Below are positions 33,744 to 45,503 of a stretch of DNA of 64,000 bases, one piece after another (the first letter of the stretch is position 1; the number at the start of each line of letters is the position of its first letter). This DNA is from an uncultured Bacteroidota bacterium (lineage in GTDB: Bacteria; Bacteroidota; Bacteroidia; Flavobacteriales; Flavobacteriaceae). Location of the stretch: contig CABXBH010000004.1 in the NCBI GenBank assembly GCA_902510415.1, forward strand, positions 1-64,000, given 5' to 3'. The notes under the pieces are model-generated. The model did not search any database, was not told where the DNA came from, and saw nothing but the letters and a program-made list of their open reading frames with translations. The position numbers and the translations under genes were made by a program.

Positions 33744-34757
33744 TTGGGAAAGCATTTATTAATCATAAGACTATCTTCATTTGGGGATGTAGCCATGACA
33801 GTACCTGTCATAGGATTGCTAAGGTCTAAACACCCTGAAATAAAAATTACAATTCTTACCACGGAGTTTTTTTCTGCATTATTTAGTCAAGTACCCAATA
33901 TTAACTTTATTTTCTTTGAACCAAAACATAAAACACTTTCTGGCTTATACTCTCTTTCAAAGGATATTAATAATTTAAATCCAGATTATGTATTAGACCT
34001 CCACAATGTCTTAAGAACCAAGTTGTTAAGATTTTTTTCAGCCCTTTCTTGCAATAATATTAAAGCAAATTTTATACTTGATAAAGGAAGAAAAGAAAAA
34101 AAAGAATTAATAAAAGGAGTTACGTTTAAACAATTAAAATCAATGCACCAAAGATACGCAGATGTATTATGCAGGTTGAATATTAAACTAGATTTAAGAA
34201 ATTTTAAATATTATAAAAAGATTAATATTTCTAATAAAAATTACAATTTTAATACCCAAAATAAGATCATCGGTATTGCCCCTTTTGCAGGTCATATTTG
34301 TAAGGAATACTCTTTGACCAAAATCATTGAAATAATAGCTTTTTTAAACGACACATATGAGATATTAATTTTTGGAGGACCTGGAGATGAGACTAAAAAA
34401 ATTAAAGAAATTTGTAAAACAAACAAGAATACTTACAATATGTCAACAGATTATTCTTTAGAAGAGCAAATGGGTATTATTTCTAATCTTGATTTAATGA
34501 TTTCAATGGATTCTGCAAACGGTCATATAGCATCATTATTCGGAATTCATGTGCTAACAATATGGGGGGCAACACACCCATTCACAGGGTACGCTCCTTA
34601 TATGCAGCCTGAAATAAATTCTATAACACCTGATATAAAAAGCTATCCTAAACTACCCGTTACTATATATGGCTCCAATTGCCCAAGGGATTATTTAGAC
34701 GCTATAAATAGTATTAAGACAAAAACAATTTTAAAAAGAGTAGAAGAATTAATTTAA
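33744..34757 (+). CDS. Glycosyltransferase family 9 (heptosyltransferase-like)
   Basis: A 337-aa GT-B enzyme of the ADP-heptose:LPS heptosyltransferase family. It opens KHLLIIRLSSFGDVAMTVPV, the typical GT9 start, and has IGIAPFAGHICKEYSL, IFGGPGDETKKI and a donor site MISMDSANGHIASLFGIHVLTIWG. It probably adds a core sugar to lipid A. TTG 33744 is the only start codon that keeps the conserved N-terminus. The stop overlaps the converging ferredoxin stop within a TTAA palindrome. Confidence 0.88.
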   Translation: MGKHLLIIRLSSFGDVAMTVPVIGLLRSKHPEIKITILTTEFFSALFSQVPNINFIFFEPKHKTLSGLYSLSKDINNLNPDYVLDLHNVLRTKLLRFFSALSCNNIKANFILDKGRKEKKELIKGVTFKQLKSMHQRYADVLCRLNIKLDLRNFKYYKKINISNKNYNFNTQNKIIGIAPFAGHICKEYSLTKIIEIIAFLNDTYEILIFGGPGDETKKIKEICKTNKNTYNMSTDYSLEEQMGIISNLDLMISMDSANGHIASLFGIHVLTIWGATHPFTGYAPYMQPEINSITPDIKSYPKLPVTIYGSNCPRDYLDAINSIKTKTILKRVEELI

Positions 34758-35038
34758 ATATCGTCAACATCTACATATATTTCATCCGATGTAGGATATG
34801 CTTGACAAGTAATTATTAATCCCTCTTCGATTTCTCCATCTGTCAAAATATAATTCTGCTCTAATTCAACTGAGCCTGATTTCAATTTTGCTATACAAGT
34901 TGCACATGCCCCACCTCTGCAAGAATAAGGCGCATCAATGTCATTTTCAATAGCAGTATCTAAGACAGTTTGCTTTCTGTTTCCTTTAACGGAAGTTTCC
35001 AAACCATCAACTTTAAAAGTAATTTTTACCAACTCCAT
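34754..35038 (-). CDS. [2Fe-2S] ferredoxin (PaaE C-terminal-domain type)
   Basis: A 94-aa plant-type ferredoxin with cluster ligands Cys40, Cys45, Cys48 (SCRGGACATC) and Cys78 (LIITCQAYP). The QNYILTDGEIEEG segment between them is characteristic of the C-terminal ferredoxin domain of PaaE/HcR-type reductases, but the FAD/NAD reductase half is absent: the gene is a stand-alone electron carrier. No partner oxidoreductase lies nearby. Confidence 0.88.
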   Translation of the reverse strand: MELVKITFKVDGLETSVKGNRKQTVLDTAIENDIDAPYSCRGGACATCIAKLKSGSVELEQNYILTDGEIEEGLIITCQAYPTSDEIYVDVDDI

Positions 35039-35160
35039 TTCTTGTTTCTATACGAATTTACTTATTTTCTATCTTATAATAAAAAGATGACTATTTTTGT
35101 CCAAAGCACAATATCATTATCTATATTATGTTTTATAAAATAGAATACTAAGTTTAAATA

Positions 35161-37662
35161 TTGAAAAAATCATTATTAAATATTTTCCTGTTTTTGTTAG
35201 TCGTTATATTATTAGCGGGCTGCTCTAGAAAAAAAGATAAATTTTTGAATAAAAATTTTCACTCTTTAACAACAAAGTATAATTTTCTGTTTAACGGTAA
35301 TAATTTATATGCTGAAGGATTATCAGATTTAGAAAATGATATTAGAGAAAACTTTTGGAATTTAATTCCCATTGAAAAGTTTAAGTATTATGACTTAGAT
35401 GATGAAGAGCGAGAAACTAATTTTACAAGATCTGAAGAAAAAGCAACTTTAGCTATTCAAAAGCATTCTATGAATGTTGACGGAAAAGAAAGGAACCCTA
35501 TAATGGATCAAGCATATTTTCTTTTAGGGAAATCAAGATATTATGATAATAGATTTATCCCAGCTTTGGAAGCATTCAATTACATTTTATATAAATACCC
35601 TACAAGTGAATATATTAATAAAGTTAAAATTTGGAAAGAAAAGATTAATATTAGACTTGATCAAAACAAGTATGCAATTGATAACTTAAAAGAATTACTA
35701 GAGGAGGAGAATCTTTTGACGGAAGAAAAGTCAATTGCAAATTCATATATAGCTCAAGCCTTTATTAATATTGAAGAGATAGATAGCGCCACCCACTATT
35801 TAAAAAAATCAAATCAACAGCATAAGAATATTACAAACAATTTAAGAAAGACGTTCCTTCTTGCACAATTATACCAGGACCTTTCAATATCAGATACAGC
35901 ATACACATTATATTCAGAAATCATTGATTTGCACAGAAAAATTCCAAGAGAATTTTACATTAACTCTTTTATAAAAAGATCTATGGTTACAGATTCAATA
36001 GATGCAGAAATAGCAGAATTGAAACTTCTTACAGAAAATTTCGAAAACAATAATTTTACAGATATTATTTTTTATCAGATTGCCATGCTAAACTTAAAAA
36101 AAGCAAATTTGACTGAAGAGTTAGATTCTAATCAATTAGACTCTTTAGCAGTAATCAATTTCAATAAATCATTGAGGTCAGATCCGGATGATGAAATACT
36201 AATAGCGAAAAATTATAGAGAATTGGCAGAATTGAATTTTAGAAATAAGGAATATCTAAAGGCAGGATTATATTATGACAGTACTTTAAGTGAGCTTAAC
36301 ACTAGATCAAGAGAATTTCGAAGAATAAAGAAAAAAAGGGAAAATCTAGACGATTTAATTTTTTATGAAACCCTCTCCAGCGATTTAGATAGTATAATTA
36401 ATTTAGTTAAAATGTCTGACGATCAAAGGGAAGAATATTTTAACACTTATATTCTGAAACTTCAAGCCCAAAAAAAGCAATCCAAACAAAAAAACAAAAA
36501 TTATGGAAACTCAAACTCTTTAGATTCTAACGTAAACTCAGACCTCGCTTTGTTTTATTTTTATAATCAAACAGCAGTTGCTTTCGGTAAAAATGATTTT
36601 AAAAATAGATGGGGCAACAGAAGACTTGAAGATAATTGGAGGTGGTCTATATCACCATCATCAAAAGCCGACAAAAAAGCAAAGAACAACGATGTGTCAA
36701 TAAATAAGGATAGTATTTTTTCTGCTAATTATTATATTGGACTAATCCCAAAAGATCCATTAATAATTGACAGTATCAATAATCAGAGAAATAATGCTTA
36801 TTTCCGATTAGGCGCTATTTATAAAGACCAATTTGAAGAGTATTATATTTCAAATAATAAATTATTTTCACTACTTGAAAACCAGCCTTTAAATAGCCTA
36901 ATTCCACCATCAAAATATTTTATATATAAAAATTTTTTAGAACTAGACTCCTTAAATCAAGCTGAACAATTTAGAAACGATATTATTGTAAATCATAGTG
37001 ACACAAAATATGCGACAATATTATTAGACCCAAAATCTGCTATTGGCAATGTTCAAAATGCTATTGAAGTTTATCAGCAATTATACTCAAAGTATAATCA
37101 ACAAAACTATCTCAAGGTTATTCAGGAATGCGATGAAAATATTTTAAATTTTAATGGAGAGCCGATAGTTACAAAATTCGAATTTTTAAAAGCGCTAGCA
37201 ATAGCAAGATTATATGGATTCAAAGAATATGAAAAGGCTTTGAAATTTATAAAGATGAATTATTCTAGTACTCTTGAGGGGAAAGAGGCAGAATTAATTT
37301 TATCGGAGATTCTCCCAACTATAAAAAATGAAGAGTTTTTGGAAAATAAACTATCGGATAATTACAAAATTATCTACACTTTTGAGACAAAATCTGAAGA
37401 ACTTATAGATAATCAAATTAAGGAGCTTAAGTTATATATTGACAATGTAGATTACCTTGATTTAAGAGTATCTGAAGATTTTTACAATAATATTATTACA
37501 TTTGTTGTAGTACATGGACTTAAAAGTTATGATGGAAGCCTAGGGCTAACTGAAAGACTTGGAAACTCTATTGACATTCAGGCAGATTCGTTTTTTGTAA
37601 TATCATCTGATAATTACAAAACGATTCAAATTCATAAAAATTTAGATAAGTTTAACAATTAA
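35161..37662 (+). CDS. porW: Type IX secretion system TPR lipoprotein PorW/SprE
   Basis: An 833-aa lipoprotein (signal peptide with lipobox LLAGC) opening SRKKDKFLNKNFHSLTTKYN, the segment I associate with SprE/PorW. TPR-like helical repeats follow (QAYFLLGKSRYYDNRFIPAL; AKNYRELAELNFRNKEYLKA). In Flavobacterium johnsoniae SprE is needed for gliding and for secretion through the T9SS. The downstream bactofilin plus ATP synthase order is typical of flavobacteria and supports the call. The start is TTG 35161; TAAGTTTA at 35149-35156 is a one-mismatch promoter box. Confidence 0.85.
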   Translation: MKKSLLNIFLFLLVVILLAGCSRKKDKFLNKNFHSLTTKYNFLFNGNNLYAEGLSDLENDIRENFWNLIPIEKFKYYDLDDEERETNFTRSEEKATLAIQKHSMNVDGKERNPIMDQAYFLLGKSRYYDNRFIPALEAFNYILYKYPTSEYINKVKIWKEKINIRLDQNKYAIDNLKELLEEENLLTEEKSIANSYIAQAFINIEEIDSATHYLKKSNQQHKNITNNLRKTFLLAQLYQDLSISDTAYTLYSEIIDLHRKIPREFYINSFIKRSMVTDSIDAEIAELKLLTENFENNNFTDIIFYQIAMLNLKKANLTEELDSNQLDSLAVINFNKSLRSDPDDEILIAKNYRELAELNFRNKEYLKAGLYYDSTLSELNTRSREFRRIKKKRENLDDLIFYETLSSDLDSIINLVKMSDDQREEYFNTYILKLQAQKKQSKQKNKNYGNSNSLDSNVNSDLALFYFYNQTAVAFGKNDFKNRWGNRRLEDNWRWSISPSSKADKKAKNNDVSINKDSIFSANYYIGLIPKDPLIIDSINNQRNNAYFRLGAIYKDQFEEYYISNNKLFSLLENQPLNSLIPPSKYFIYKNFLELDSLNQAEQFRNDIIVNHSDTKYATILLDPKSAIGNVQNAIEVYQQLYSKYNQQNYLKVIQECDENILNFNGEPIVTKFEFLKALAIARLYGFKEYEKALKFIKMNYSSTLEGKEAELILSEILPTIKNEEFLENKLSDNYKIIYTFETKSEELIDNQIKELKLYIDNVDYLDLRVSEDFYNNIITFVVVHGLKSYDGSLGLTERLGNSIDIQADSFFVISSDNYKTIQIHKNLDKFNN

Positions 37663-37665
37663 TTT

Positions 37666-38052
37666 ATGAGTAATACAAATCAACAAAATATGATTACGCA
37701 AGGCACTACTTTAGTGGGCGATATTTTTAGTGAAGGGGATTTTAGGATTGAAGGAAATATAAAAGGAAATATTAAAACCTCAGGTAAAATAGTAGTAGGA
37801 AAAACGGGTGTTATAAATGGAAGTTTAGAAGGCGAAAACGCTGATTTTGAGGGCGGTTTTTCAGGCAAACTTAAGCTCTCAGGCATGCTAACATTAAGAT
37901 CATCAGCTTATATCGAGGGTGAGGTAGAAATTGCAAAACTTTCTGTTGAGCCTGGAGCTACCTTTAATGCTACATGTTCTATGAAAGGCGGCGTTAAAGA
38001 ACTAAACAATAGTGAAGAAAAACCAACAGAAAAGAAAGAAAAGTCTGCATAA
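37666..38052 (+). CDS. Bactofilin (polymer-forming cytoskeletal protein)
   Basis: A 128-aa protein with the bactofilin beta-helix: ITQGTTLVGDIFSEGDFRIE, then repeats of about 18 residues (GNIKGNIKTSGKIVVGKTG; GSLEGENADFEGGFSGKLK; GMLTLRSSAYIEGEVEIAK). Termini are polar and the C-terminus lysine-rich. Bactofilins self-assemble into filaments that organise envelope synthesis or cell shape. It is 3 bp from porW, and its end overlaps the atpZ-like gene by 41 bp. Confidence 0.93.
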   Translation: MSNTNQQNMITQGTTLVGDIFSEGDFRIEGNIKGNIKTSGKIVVGKTGVINGSLEGENADFEGGFSGKLKLSGMLTLRSSAYIEGEVEIAKLSVEPGATFNATCSMKGGVKELNNSEEKPTEKKEKSA

Positions 38053-38236
38053 TTTTATAATTTTTTCACAACTAGCATTCCAAATGCTAATAGTGATTGG
38101 TAGTGGAGTTTTTTTGGGTTTCACTTTAGACAAATATTTTTCTAATTCTTTTAATTTATTCACTATTATTTTTTCTTTGCTTTCTATATCTATGGCCATA
38201 TATTTTACTATTAGTCAAGTAAAAAAAAATGAATAA
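38012..38236 (+). CDS. AtpZ/AtpI-family small membrane protein
   Basis: A 74-aa protein with a basic N-terminus and two hydrophobic helices (about residues 16-36 and 46-68), joined by GFTLDKYFSNS, the usual AtpZ/AtpI hairpin. Such proteins help assemble the ATP synthase c-ring or transport Mg2+/Ca2+. The GTG at 38012 lies inside the bactofilin gene; the next ATG would delete the first helix, so GTG is preferred. Confidence 0.75.
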   Translation: MKKNQQKRKKSLHNFIIFSQLAFQMLIVIGSGVFLGFTLDKYFSNSFNLFTIIFSLLSISMAIYFTISQVKKNE

Positions 38237-38615
38237 TATTTTTAAACAAAATAAATTTTTTTTCTTCCTTACTATTTTCTCAGCCATTTTATACATTGTC
38301 CATTCAAATGTTAAAACTCAGGTTTTTTTATCTCACGAAATTCCGCTTGTATCAATTTATTTGTTTAATTATTTTGCTGTCACAGCATTTCTGTTTAGCT
38401 CAAGGTTAAATATTTTATTTCAGTTGTCAAATCCTCTCAGTTTTTTCATTCTATTAACTTTTATAAAAATGCTTGCTACAATCGTTTTCTTTCTCTACTA
38501 TAATATTTATTCAGACTTTAATATTATTAAGCTTGTGTTTCATTTTTTCCCTGTGTATTTTTTATTCTTAGCAATTGAAATAATTATTCTTAAAAAAACC
38601 TTCAATAATATTTAA
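38229..38615 (+). CDS. Membrane protein in the AtpI position (probable DUF6168)
   Basis: A 128-aa protein with four hydrophobic segments, overlapping the AtpZ-like gene by 8 bp. The four-helix layout and the location just upstream of atpB match ATP synthase protein I, though the sequence itself is not clearly AtpI; I recall the flavobacterial version as DUF6168. Likely an assembly factor, by context only. Confidence 0.65.
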   Translation: MNNIFKQNKFFFFLTIFSAILYIVHSNVKTQVFLSHEIPLVSIYLFNYFAVTAFLFSSRLNILFQLSNPLSFFILLTFIKMLATIVFFLYYNIYSDFNIIKLVFHFFPVYFLFLAIEIIILKKTFNNI

Positions 38616-38634
38616 AACTTCTTCTTTTTTTTTG

Positions 38635-38665
38635 TTTGAAATTTCCTTTTATGTATGTACATTTG
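38635..38665 (+). promoter_or_regulatory. Full Bacteroidota promoter for the ATP synthase operon
   Basis: TTTG at 38635-38638, a 19-nt spacer, then TACATTTG at 38658-38665, matching the TTTG-N19-21-TAnnTTTG consensus in both elements. It lies 33 nt upstream of the atpB ATG, giving a leader of about 27 nt. It is the best promoter match I found in the window. Confidence 0.75.
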
Positions 38666-38698
38666 CAACCATATTAATTAGAAGAAATTTTAGCAAAA

Positions 38699-40041
<1,343 letters not shown>

Positions 40042-40069
40042 ATACTTAAATTAATTTTAATTAGTTAAT

Positions 40070-40564
40070 ATGGATTTAGTTACACCAGACATTGGTCTTA
40101 TTTTTTGGACGACAGTTTCCTTTGCGATTCTTTATTTTGTTTTATCAAAATTTGCTTGGAAGCCAATTTTAGGCGCAGTAAATGAAAGAGAAAAATCAAT
40201 TAAAGAAGCACTTGCTGCAGCAGAAAAAGCAAAAGAAGAGATGGCTAATTTGAAAGCAGATAACGAAAAGATTTTAAATGAAGCTAAGCTTCAAAGAGAG
40301 TCATTGTTAAAAGAAGCAAGAGAAATAAAATCAAAAATTATAGCTGATGCTGAAAGCGAGGCAACTGAGAAAGCCAACAAACTTATTGAATCTGCAAAAA
40401 ATGCAATTCAAACAGAAAAATCTGCGGCCATGAAAGAATTAAAAAACACCGTTGTGGATTTATCTCTTGATATTGCAGAGAAACTTCTTTCAAAAGAACT
40501 TGATAATAAAGAAAAACAATTAGAGAATATTCAAGATATTCTTGATAAAACTAACCTTAATTAA
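40070..40564 (+). CDS. atpF: ATP synthase F0 subunit b
   Basis: A 164-aa peripheral-stalk subunit: an N-terminal membrane helix (IGLIFWTTVSFAILYFVLSK, residues 8-27), then a long charged coiled coil rich in Lys, Glu and Ala, with REKSIKEALAAAEKAKEEMA near residue 40. The stop codon shares its last base with the atpH start, implying coupled translation. Confidence 0.95.
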   Translation: MDLVTPDIGLIFWTTVSFAILYFVLSKFAWKPILGAVNEREKSIKEALAAAEKAKEEMANLKADNEKILNEAKLQRESLLKEAREIKSKIIADAESEATEKANKLIESAKNAIQTEKSAAMKELKNTVVDLSLDIAEKLLSKELDNKEKQLENIQDILDKTNLN

Positions 40565-41094
40565 TGCAGTCTAGAGCAGCCATAAGATATGCCAAGGCAG
40601 TTTATGAAATTGCCCATGATGAAAATTCTGTAAATGAAGTTTTCAATGACATGAGTCTTGTTAAAAAATTAAATGGCAGTTCGGCAGATTTTAAAACCTT
40701 ATTATCAAATTTTCAGATAAACTCTAGAGATAAGAAAAATGCGATTTTATCTCTTATAGACAATCATAATTCACTAACTATAAAGCTTTTAGACTTACTT
40801 ATTTTTAATAAAAGAGTTTCTATAGTTGGTGATATCGCAACTAGTTTTATACAATTATATAACAAGCATAATAATATAAAGGAAGCTTTGGTTATTACGG
40901 CATCACCAATTAATAAAGAATTGGAGTCCGAAATTTTGTCAAAGATTAATATTCCTGATGCAAAAGCTATTAATCTTAATAATATTGTAGATCCAAGTAT
41001 AATCGGAGGGTTTATAATAAGATATGACGGCAAAGAATACAATTCAAGTATAAAACAAAATTTAAATAACTTAAAAAAAGAACTTACAAATTAG
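40564..41094 (+). CDS. atpH: ATP synthase F1 subunit delta
   Basis: A 176-aa subunit linking F1 to the peripheral stalk. It has the typical opening [20 protein letters not shown], a six-helix N-terminal domain and the C-terminal conserved segment [20 protein letters not shown]. Normal length and operon position. Confidence 0.94.
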   Translation: MQSRAAIRYAKAVYEIAHDENSVNEVFNDMSLVKKLNGSSADFKTLLSNFQINSRDKKNAILSLIDNHNSLTIKLLDLLIFNKRVSIVGDIATSFIQLYNKHNNIKEALVITASPINKELESEILSKINIPDAKAINLNNIVDPSIIGGFIIRYDGKEYNSSIKQNLNNLKKELTN

Positions 41095-41099
41095 AGACT

Positions 41100-42674
41100 A
41101 TGGCCGAAGTAAATCCAGCTGAGATTTCAGCTATATTAAAAAAACAATTAAAAGATTTTGATTCATCATCATCTTTAAATGAAATAGGAAGTGTATTAAC
41201 TGTAGGAGATGGAATAGCCAGAGCCTATGGACTTTCAAATGCCCAATATGGAGAACTTGTAGAGTTTTCAAATGGTACTCAAGGTATTGTTTTAAATCTT
41301 GAAGAAGATAATGTAGGTATTGTATTGCTTGGCACATCTACAGATATTAAAGAAGGCGATACAGTCAAAAGAACATCAACAATTGCATCTGTTAAAGTAG
41401 GTGAAGGAATAGTGGGAAGAGTTGTCGATACTTTAGGAAATCCAATTGATGGAAAGGGAGATTTAAAAGGCGAATTATATGAGATGCCTCTTGAAAGGAA
41501 AGCTCCCGGGGTTATATTTAGACAACCCGTAAATGAGCCATTGCAAACAGGAATTAAATCTGTTGATGCGATGATACCTATCGGAAGAGGTCAGAGAGAG
41601 CTTGTGATTGGTGACAGACAGACAGGTAAAACGACTGTATGTATTGATACTATATTAAATCAGAAAGAGTTTTATGATGCTGGAGAGCCTGTATACTGTA
41701 TATATGTTGCTGTTGGTCAAAAAGCTTCTACGGTTGCTGGAATAGCAAAGATTTTAGAAGATAAAGGAGCCTTAGCTTATACAACAATTGTTGCAGCAAA
41801 TGCATCTGATCCTGCTGCCATGCAAGTATATGCTCCATTCACCGGAGCCTCAATAGGTGAATATTTTAGGGATACTGGAAGGCCTGCACTTATAATTTAT
41901 GATGACCTTTCAAAACAAGCTGTTGCATATCGTGAAATCTCATTATTACTAAGAAGACCTCCTGGTAGAGAGGCTTACCCCGGAGATGTGTTTTACTTGC
42001 ATTCTAGATTATTAGAGAGGTCCGCAAAAGTTATTAATGATGATGCGATTGCTAAAGAAATGAATGATCTTCCGGACTCTCTAAACTCCATAGTTAAGGG
42101 TGGCGGGTCTTTGACAGCACTTCCTATAATTGAAACACAAGCAGGTGATGTGTCTGCTTATATACCTACTAATGTAATTTCTATTACTGATGGCCAAATA
42201 TTTTTAGAATCAGATTTGTTTAACTCTGGGGTTAGGCCTGCAATTAATGTTGGAATATCTGTTTCTAGAGTAGGAGGTTCGGCACAAATTAAATCTATGA
42301 AAAAGGTTTCGGGTACTCTAAAGCTAGATCAAGCACAGTTTAGAGAACTTGAAGCTTTTGCAAAGTTCGGTTCAGATTTAGATGCAGCAACATTAAATGT
42401 TATCGAAAAAGGTAAAAGAAATGTTGAAATACTAAAACAGGCACAAAACGATCCTTTCAAAGTGGAAGACCAAGTAGCTATTATATATATTGGTTCTAAA
42501 AATTTATTGAGAGATATTCCAGTGGAAAGAATTAAGGAATTTGAATCGCAATATATAAGAGTTTTAAACGATAAGCATTCAAAAATTTTATCAATTATTA
42601 AGCAAGGAAAGTTAACAGAAGAGGTAACGGATACTTTAGAAAAAGTATGCGCAGACCTTGTTTCAAAGTTTTAA
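41100..42674 (+). CDS. atpA: ATP synthase F1 subunit alpha
   Basis: A 524-aa non-catalytic nucleotide-binding subunit. The Walker A loop is [10 protein letters not shown] near residues 175-184, the Walker B region is [12 protein letters not shown], and the alpha signature [13 protein letters not shown] is near residue 380. The C-terminal helical domain is complete. It begins 5 bp after atpH. The catalytic beta subunit is not encoded in this cluster. Confidence 0.97.
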   Translation: MAEVNPAEISAILKKQLKDFDSSSSLNEIGSVLTVGDGIARAYGLSNAQYGELVEFSNGTQGIVLNLEEDNVGIVLLGTSTDIKEGDTVKRTSTIASVKVGEGIVGRVVDTLGNPIDGKGDLKGELYEMPLERKAPGVIFRQPVNEPLQTGIKSVDAMIPIGRGQRELVIGDRQTGKTTVCIDTILNQKEFYDAGEPVYCIYVAVGQKASTVAGIAKILEDKGALAYTTIVAANASDPAAMQVYAPFTGASIGEYFRDTGRPALIIYDDLSKQAVAYREISLLLRRPPGREAYPGDVFYLHSRLLERSAKVINDDAIAKEMNDLPDSLNSIVKGGGSLTALPIIETQAGDVSAYIPTNVISITDGQIFLESDLFNSGVRPAINVGISVSRVGGSAQIKSMKKVSGTLKLDQAQFRELEAFAKFGSDLDAATLNVIEKGKRNVEILKQAQNDPFKVEDQVAIIYIGSKNLLRDIPVERIKEFESQYIRVLNDKHSKILSIIKQGKLTEEVTDTLEKVCADLVSKF

Positions 42675-42677
42675 TAA

Positions 42678-43532
42678 ATGGCTAATTTAAAAGAAATTAG
42701 AAATAGAATATCATCTGTATCATCTACGATGCAGATAACAAGTGCTATGAAGATGGTTTCTGCTGCAAAATTAAAAAAGGCTCAGGATGCTATTACTGCG
42801 ATGAGGCCATATTCAGATAAGCTTACACAAATGCTGGTTGATTTATCTTCCTCTGTTGATTTTGAAAATGAATTTTTACAGGCTAGAAAAGTTGAAAATG
42901 TATTAGTTGTTTGCATTACTTCAAATAGGGGTTTATGTGGAGCTTTTAATTCAAATGTTATTAAGGAATGTATAGGGTTAGCCAATAGCTCTAGTGACCC
43001 TGTTTCTTTCTTTTGCATAGGAAAAAAGGGCAATGATATTTTATCTAAAAAGCACAATGTTATCGAATCAAATAATGAAATTTTTGATGATTTAACATTT
43101 GAAAATATTTCAATTATTGCTGATTTGTTGATGAAAAAATATCTCGATAAAGAGTTTGATAAAATTCACGTTGTATATAATAAATTCAAGAATGCAGCTA
43201 CTCAAATCGTAACAAAAGAACAATTTTTGCCAATTGAAAATAACACTTCAAATGATTTAGAAAAAGGATCTTCTGATTATATTTTTGAACCTTCGCAAAT
43301 AGAAATTATTTCTGAATTAATACCAAAATCTTTAAAGACACAACTATATAAATCTATTAGAGATTCATATGCTTCGGAACATGGGGCTAGAATGACAGCA
43401 ATGCATAAAGCTACTGACAATGCAACTGAGCTAAGAGATCAATTGAAATTAACTTATAATAAAGCAAGACAAGCAGCTATTACTAATGAAATTCTTGAAA
43501 TTGTAGGTGGCGCAGAAGCACTAAACGGATAG
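42678..43532 (+). CDS. atpG: ATP synthase F1 subunit gamma
   Basis: A 284-aa central rotor subunit. The N-terminal helix has KEIRNRISSVSSTMQITSAM KMVSAAKLKKA in the typical order (residues 5-35), and the C-terminal helix has the conserved block ARMTAMHKATDNATEL followed by YNKARQAAITNEILEIV. It closes the cluster; atpD and atpC are absent here, as is common in Bacteroidota where they lie elsewhere. Confidence 0.96.
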   Translation: MANLKEIRNRISSVSSTMQITSAMKMVSAAKLKKAQDAITAMRPYSDKLTQMLVDLSSSVDFENEFLQARKVENVLVVCITSNRGLCGAFNSNVIKECIGLANSSSDPVSFFCIGKKGNDILSKKHNVIESNNEIFDDLTFENISIIADLLMKKYLDKEFDKIHVVYNKFKNAATQIVTKEQFLPIENNTSNDLEKGSSDYIFEPSQIEIISELIPKSLKTQLYKSIRDSYASEHGARMTAMHKATDNATELRDQLKLTYNKARQAAITNEILEIVGGAEALNG

Positions 43533-43599
43533 ACCGATACCAACCCTTTTTGTTTTCCAATTATTATTAGTTTATTTTTAGATTATAAAGACTTACAGT

Positions 43600-45066
43600 T
43601 TGGCAAAATTCATTCAATTATTTAAGCAAACATTTATTTACGGCATTGCAACTGTTTTCCCCAGAATAATTAGTGTTGTTCTTCTTAGGCTTCATACTGA
43701 TAAAAGTGTAATTAGTGAGTCTTCAGAGTATGGTACACTTTCACTTATTTTCACTTATATCGTTCTTTTCAATGTTATTCTTTCTCTCGGTATGGAAACC
43801 TCATTTTTTAGATTTTATAATAAAGAAAAAAACAAAAAAAACGTATTAAATACTGCTGCAATTTCAATAATTATTTCTTCTATTTTATTTGCTGCTTTAT
43901 TTAGTATTTTCAAATTCAATATTTCAGATTTTATCGGAATTAGTTCAAGTTATTTAAGCATAGTTGTTTGGATATTGGTTGTGGATGTACTTACTGTCAT
44001 TCCTTTTGCTTATTTAAGATTAAAAGGATCCGCATTTAAATATTCAATAGTCAAAATCATTAATATTCTAGTATACTTTTTATTAAATATTTTTCTCTTA
44101 ATTTATTTGAAAGATATGGCTAATAATTATAAAATATTACAATCTATATACATTGAAAATTTTGAAGTTGCATATATTTTTATTGCGAACCTAATTGCCA
44201 GTATTGTTTCATTATTACTGTTAGCTCCTTTCTATTTCGAAATTAACTACAAGGCCAATACTAAACTGCTTAAAAGAATGTTAGCTTATGGCTTTCCAAT
44301 TTTAATTTCAGGACTTGCCTTTAGTATTAATGAAACATTTGATAGAATTTTATTAGATTTCCTACTTCCTGCTTCCATCGCTAAAACTGAAATTGGAATT
44401 TATGCTGCTTGTTATAAATTGGCAATTTTTATGACATTATTTTCAACGGCTTATAAATTAGCCATTGAACCTTTTTTCTTTAGTGAAGCTCACAAGGAAA
44501 GTTCGAAACAAAGCTATGCATTGGTTCTTGAAACATTTGTCATAATAGGGTCCTCAATATTAGTTTTAGTTGTAGTTTCATTAGATATTTTAAAAGTAAT
44601 CTTTATTGGAGACCCTGAGTATTGGCAGGCTATGTATATAGTTCCTATCATTTTACTTGCTAATTTCTGCCTTGGTATTTATCAAAATTTGTCGGTTTGG
44701 TATAAAGTTACAGACATGACTAAATTTGCTGCTTATATTTCATCATTCGGAGCTATTATTACATTATTATCGAATATAATTTTAATTCCTAAGTATAGCT
44801 ATTTAGGGTCTGCTATAGCCACGCTGTTGGCTTATTCTACAATGGCATTTTTGTCTTATTTTATTGGAAAAAGATATTATCCTGTGCCTTATAATATTTC
44901 AAAAATGTTATTTTATGTATTATTATCGATTTCTTTATCATCTATTTCTTTTTACGGATTTAGAGATAATATATTAGTTGGAATTGTATGCATATTGGTA
45001 ATGAATCTCGTAATTTTGGTTATGGAAAAAAGACAAATAATTAAGTTATTTAATTTGATAAGATGA
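43600..45066 (+). CDS. Oligosaccharide flippase/lipopolysaccharide biosynthesis protein (MOP superfamily) 2
   Basis: A 488-aa protein with about 14 hydrophobic helices, opening [20 protein letters not shown] as in flavobacterial polysaccharide exporters. It contains [20 protein letters not shown] and [12 protein letters not shown]-like segments, and a C-terminal [20 protein letters not shown]. It differs from the locus flippase at 22884 and sits with dut and envelope genes, so it may serve another lipid-linked substrate. The start is TTG 43600, since no ATG precedes the conserved N-terminus. It overlaps dut by ATGA. Confidence 0.85.
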   Translation: MAKFIQLFKQTFIYGIATVFPRIISVVLLRLHTDKSVISESSEYGTLSLIFTYIVLFNVILSLGMETSFFRFYNKEKNKKNVLNTAAISIIISSILFAALFSIFKFNISDFIGISSSYLSIVVWILVVDVLTVIPFAYLRLKGSAFKYSIVKIINILVYFLLNIFLLIYLKDMANNYKILQSIYIENFEVAYIFIANLIASIVSLLLLAPFYFEINYKANTKLLKRMLAYGFPILISGLAFSINETFDRILLDFLLPASIAKTEIGIYAACYKLAIFMTLFSTAYKLAIEPFFFSEAHKESSKQSYALVLETFVIIGSSILVLVVVSLDILKVIFIGDPEYWQAMYIVPIILLANFCLGIYQNLSVWYKVTDMTKFAAYISSFGAIITLLSNIILIPKYSYLGSAIATLLAYSTMAFLSYFIGKRYYPVPYNISKMLFYVLLSISLSSISFYGFRDNILVGIVCILVMNLVILVMEKRQIIKLFNLIR

Positions 45067-45494
45067 TTATAGATATAGTTAATATTTCAGATAATGAGCT
45101 GCCAAAATATGAAACCCTGCTTTCAGCCGGCATAGACTTAAGAGCATATTTAGATGACCCAATTGTTCTTAAGCCATTTCAAAGAGTATTGGTTAAAACA
45201 GGCTTATTTATTTCCTTACGTCCCGGTTATGAAGCTCAGGTAAGACCTAGAAGTGGACTAGCTTTAAAGAAAGGAATTTCTGTTTTAAATTCTCCAGGTA
45301 CAATTGATGCAGATTATCGTGGTGAAATTGGTGTGATCCTAATTAATTTATCTGATTTAGATTTTGAGATTAATTCTGGAGATAGAATAGCTCAGATGGT
45401 TATTGCAAAACATGAAACTATTTCTTGGAAAGTTGTGGATAAATTAGACAATTCTTTGAGAGGAGATAAAGGGTTTGGAAGTACAGGCAAATAA
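45063..45494 (+). CDS. dut: Deoxyuridine 5'-triphosphate nucleotidohydrolase
   Basis: Trimeric dUTPase keeping uracil out of DNA and supplying dUMP. All five motifs are visible in 143 aa: [14 protein letters not shown] (motif 2), [17 protein letters not shown] with the catalytic aspartate (motif 3), RIAQMVI (motif 4) and [11 protein letters not shown] (motif 5). The ATG overlaps the flippase stop. Confidence 0.97.
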   Translation: MIIDIVNISDNELPKYETLLSAGIDLRAYLDDPIVLKPFQRVLVKTGLFISLRPGYEAQVRPRSGLALKKGISVLNSPGTIDADYRGEIGVILINLSDLDFEINSGDRIAQMVIAKHETISWKVVDKLDNSLRGDKGFGSTGK

Positions 45495-45503
45495 ACTATA
45501 ATC

